A DNA stretch of 36,410 nt from CAWUIH01 sp963922495 (GTDB taxonomy: Bacteria; Pseudomonadota; Gammaproteobacteria; Coxiellales; Coxiellaceae), in contig CAWUIH010000013.1 in the NCBI GenBank assembly GCA_963922495.1, positions 1 to 36,410 on the forward strand, written 5' to 3'. Position numbers and translations under genes: made by a program. Positions 35,898-36,410 of this stretch are shown one piece after another; within the stretch, counting starts at the first letter, position 1; each line of letters opens with the position of its first letter. The notes beneath the pieces are model-generated. The model did no database searches and had not been told where the DNA came from. It saw only the letters and a program-made list of their open reading frames with translations.

Positions 35898-36410
35898 TTA
35901 CTCTATATAAATTTTGTGACGTAAATAATGATCCATCAATACAATAGCTAACATCGCCTCGGCAATTGGCACCGCACGAAATCCGACACACGGATCATGA
36001 CGACCCGTTGTCACCACTTCGGTAGCTTCCCCAGCAATAGTCTGCGTTTTTCCTGGAATACGAATACTGGAGGTCGGTTTAAACGCTAATTGTACTAAAA
36101 TATCCTGGCCACTGGAAATTCCTCCCAATGTGCCACCGGCGTGATTCGAAGTGAATTGATTTTGCTGCATCTCATCACGATGCTGCGACCCTTTCTGAGT
36201 AATCACTGCAAAACCATCGCCGACTTCCACCCCTTTCACTGCATTAATACCCATCATCGCTGCAGCAATCTCCGCATCGAGCTTTTCAAATATTGGCTCA
36301 CCTAAACCAACTGGTATATTTTGCGCGACAACATGTATTTTGGCACCGATGGAATCCCCTTCGCGTAACAGATTTTTAATATATGTTTGGATCTCATTAA
36401 TTTTAGTTTT
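35898..36410 (-). CDS. aroC: Chorismate synthase, C-terminal part (5' end beyond the window)
   Basis: The frame is open from the window edge, giving about 170 residues (roughly the C-terminal half of a protein of about 360). The enzyme converts EPSP to chorismate, the last common step of aromatic amino acid synthesis, using reduced FMN. Visible signatures are the VAQNIPVGLGEPIFEKLDAE segment, GFAVITQKGSQHRDE, NHAGGTLGGISSGQD and TGRHDPCVGFRAVPIAEAML. It runs straight into asd. Confidence 0.95.
   Translation of the reverse strand, partial: KTKINEIQTYIKNLLREGDSIGAKIHVVAQNIPVGLGEPIFEKLDAEIAAAMMGINAVKGVEVGDGFAVITQKGSQHRDEMQQNQFTSNHAGGTLGGISSGQDILVQLAFKPTSSIRIPGKTQTIAGEATEVVTTGRHDPCVGFRAVPIAEAMLAIVLMDHYLRHKIYIE

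Noticed and set aside
1..36410. CRISPR arrays, rRNA genes, integrases, prophage genes
   Set aside because: None were seen on either strand; the only mobile sequences are the IS200-type element and the palindromic repeat.

Overview
The window looks like a chromosome segment of an AT-rich, host-associated gammaproteobacterium, most plausibly from the Legionellales (Legionella/Coxiella/Rickettsiella-like). Two things support this. The block fimV-truA-accD-folC-dedD-cvpA-purF, with aroC-asd close by, has the order known from Legionella and Pseudomonas. Around it lie effector-like genes: an ankyrin-repeat remnant, a huge J-domain protein, and orphan proteins with hydrophobic hairpins. The species cannot be named from sequence alone.

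Layout. (1) 1-4.9 kb, minus strand: a small unknown protein, coupled by an ATGA overlap to a 1455-residue J-domain protein. That protein ends in a proline-rich linker and an AT-rich tip resembling a polymorphic-toxin domain, and a candidate immunity gene follows 2 nt later and runs off the edge. (2) 4.8-6.3 kb: gene debris, including a multiply broken ankyrin gene and half of a palindromic repeat. (3) 6.3-10.3 kb, minus strand: a decaying arsR-MFS-capA operon. The arsR-like regulator is split by an IS200-type element and carries a further stop, the MFS exporter is intact, and the capA-like gene has a nonsense codon at position 28. (4) 10.3-12.7 kb: an outer-membrane protein made of three tandem beta-barrel units, with a clear terminator. 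(5) 12.7-18.1 kb: 3-methyladenine DNA glycosylase, a lipoprotein plus DUF1295 membrane protein pair, tRNA-Cys and tRNA-Leu, three related small two-helix membrane protein genes (one broken), rpmE with a good promoter, and dusA.

(6) 18.2-24.7 kb, minus strand: the housekeeping operon fimV-like > truA > accD > folC > dedD-like > cvpA > purF, nearly all joined by 1-nt overlaps or gaps of a few bases, with a strong promoter candidate before the first gene. The trpF (or trpFBA) genes that sit between truA and accD in relatives are absent. (7) 24.7-34.8 kb: a block separating fimV from asd, which are adjacent in relatives. It holds a complete 178-bp palindromic MITE-like repeat, a DsbA-like/DsbB-like oxidative folding pair, bipA, two more DHA2 drug exporters, a Cys-rich membrane protein, a periplasmic VanX/DdpX-type dipeptidase, and two neighbouring orphans that share a hydrophobic module. 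(8) 34.8-36.4 kb, minus strand: asd and the C-terminal part of aroC, which continues beyond the window.

The most interesting candidates for something undescribed are the J-domain/toxin-tip protein with its flanking small genes, the pair of proteins sharing a glycine/alanine-rich membrane hairpin, and the triple-barrel outer-membrane protein. The pseudogenes, IS element and repeat fit a genome undergoing reduction.
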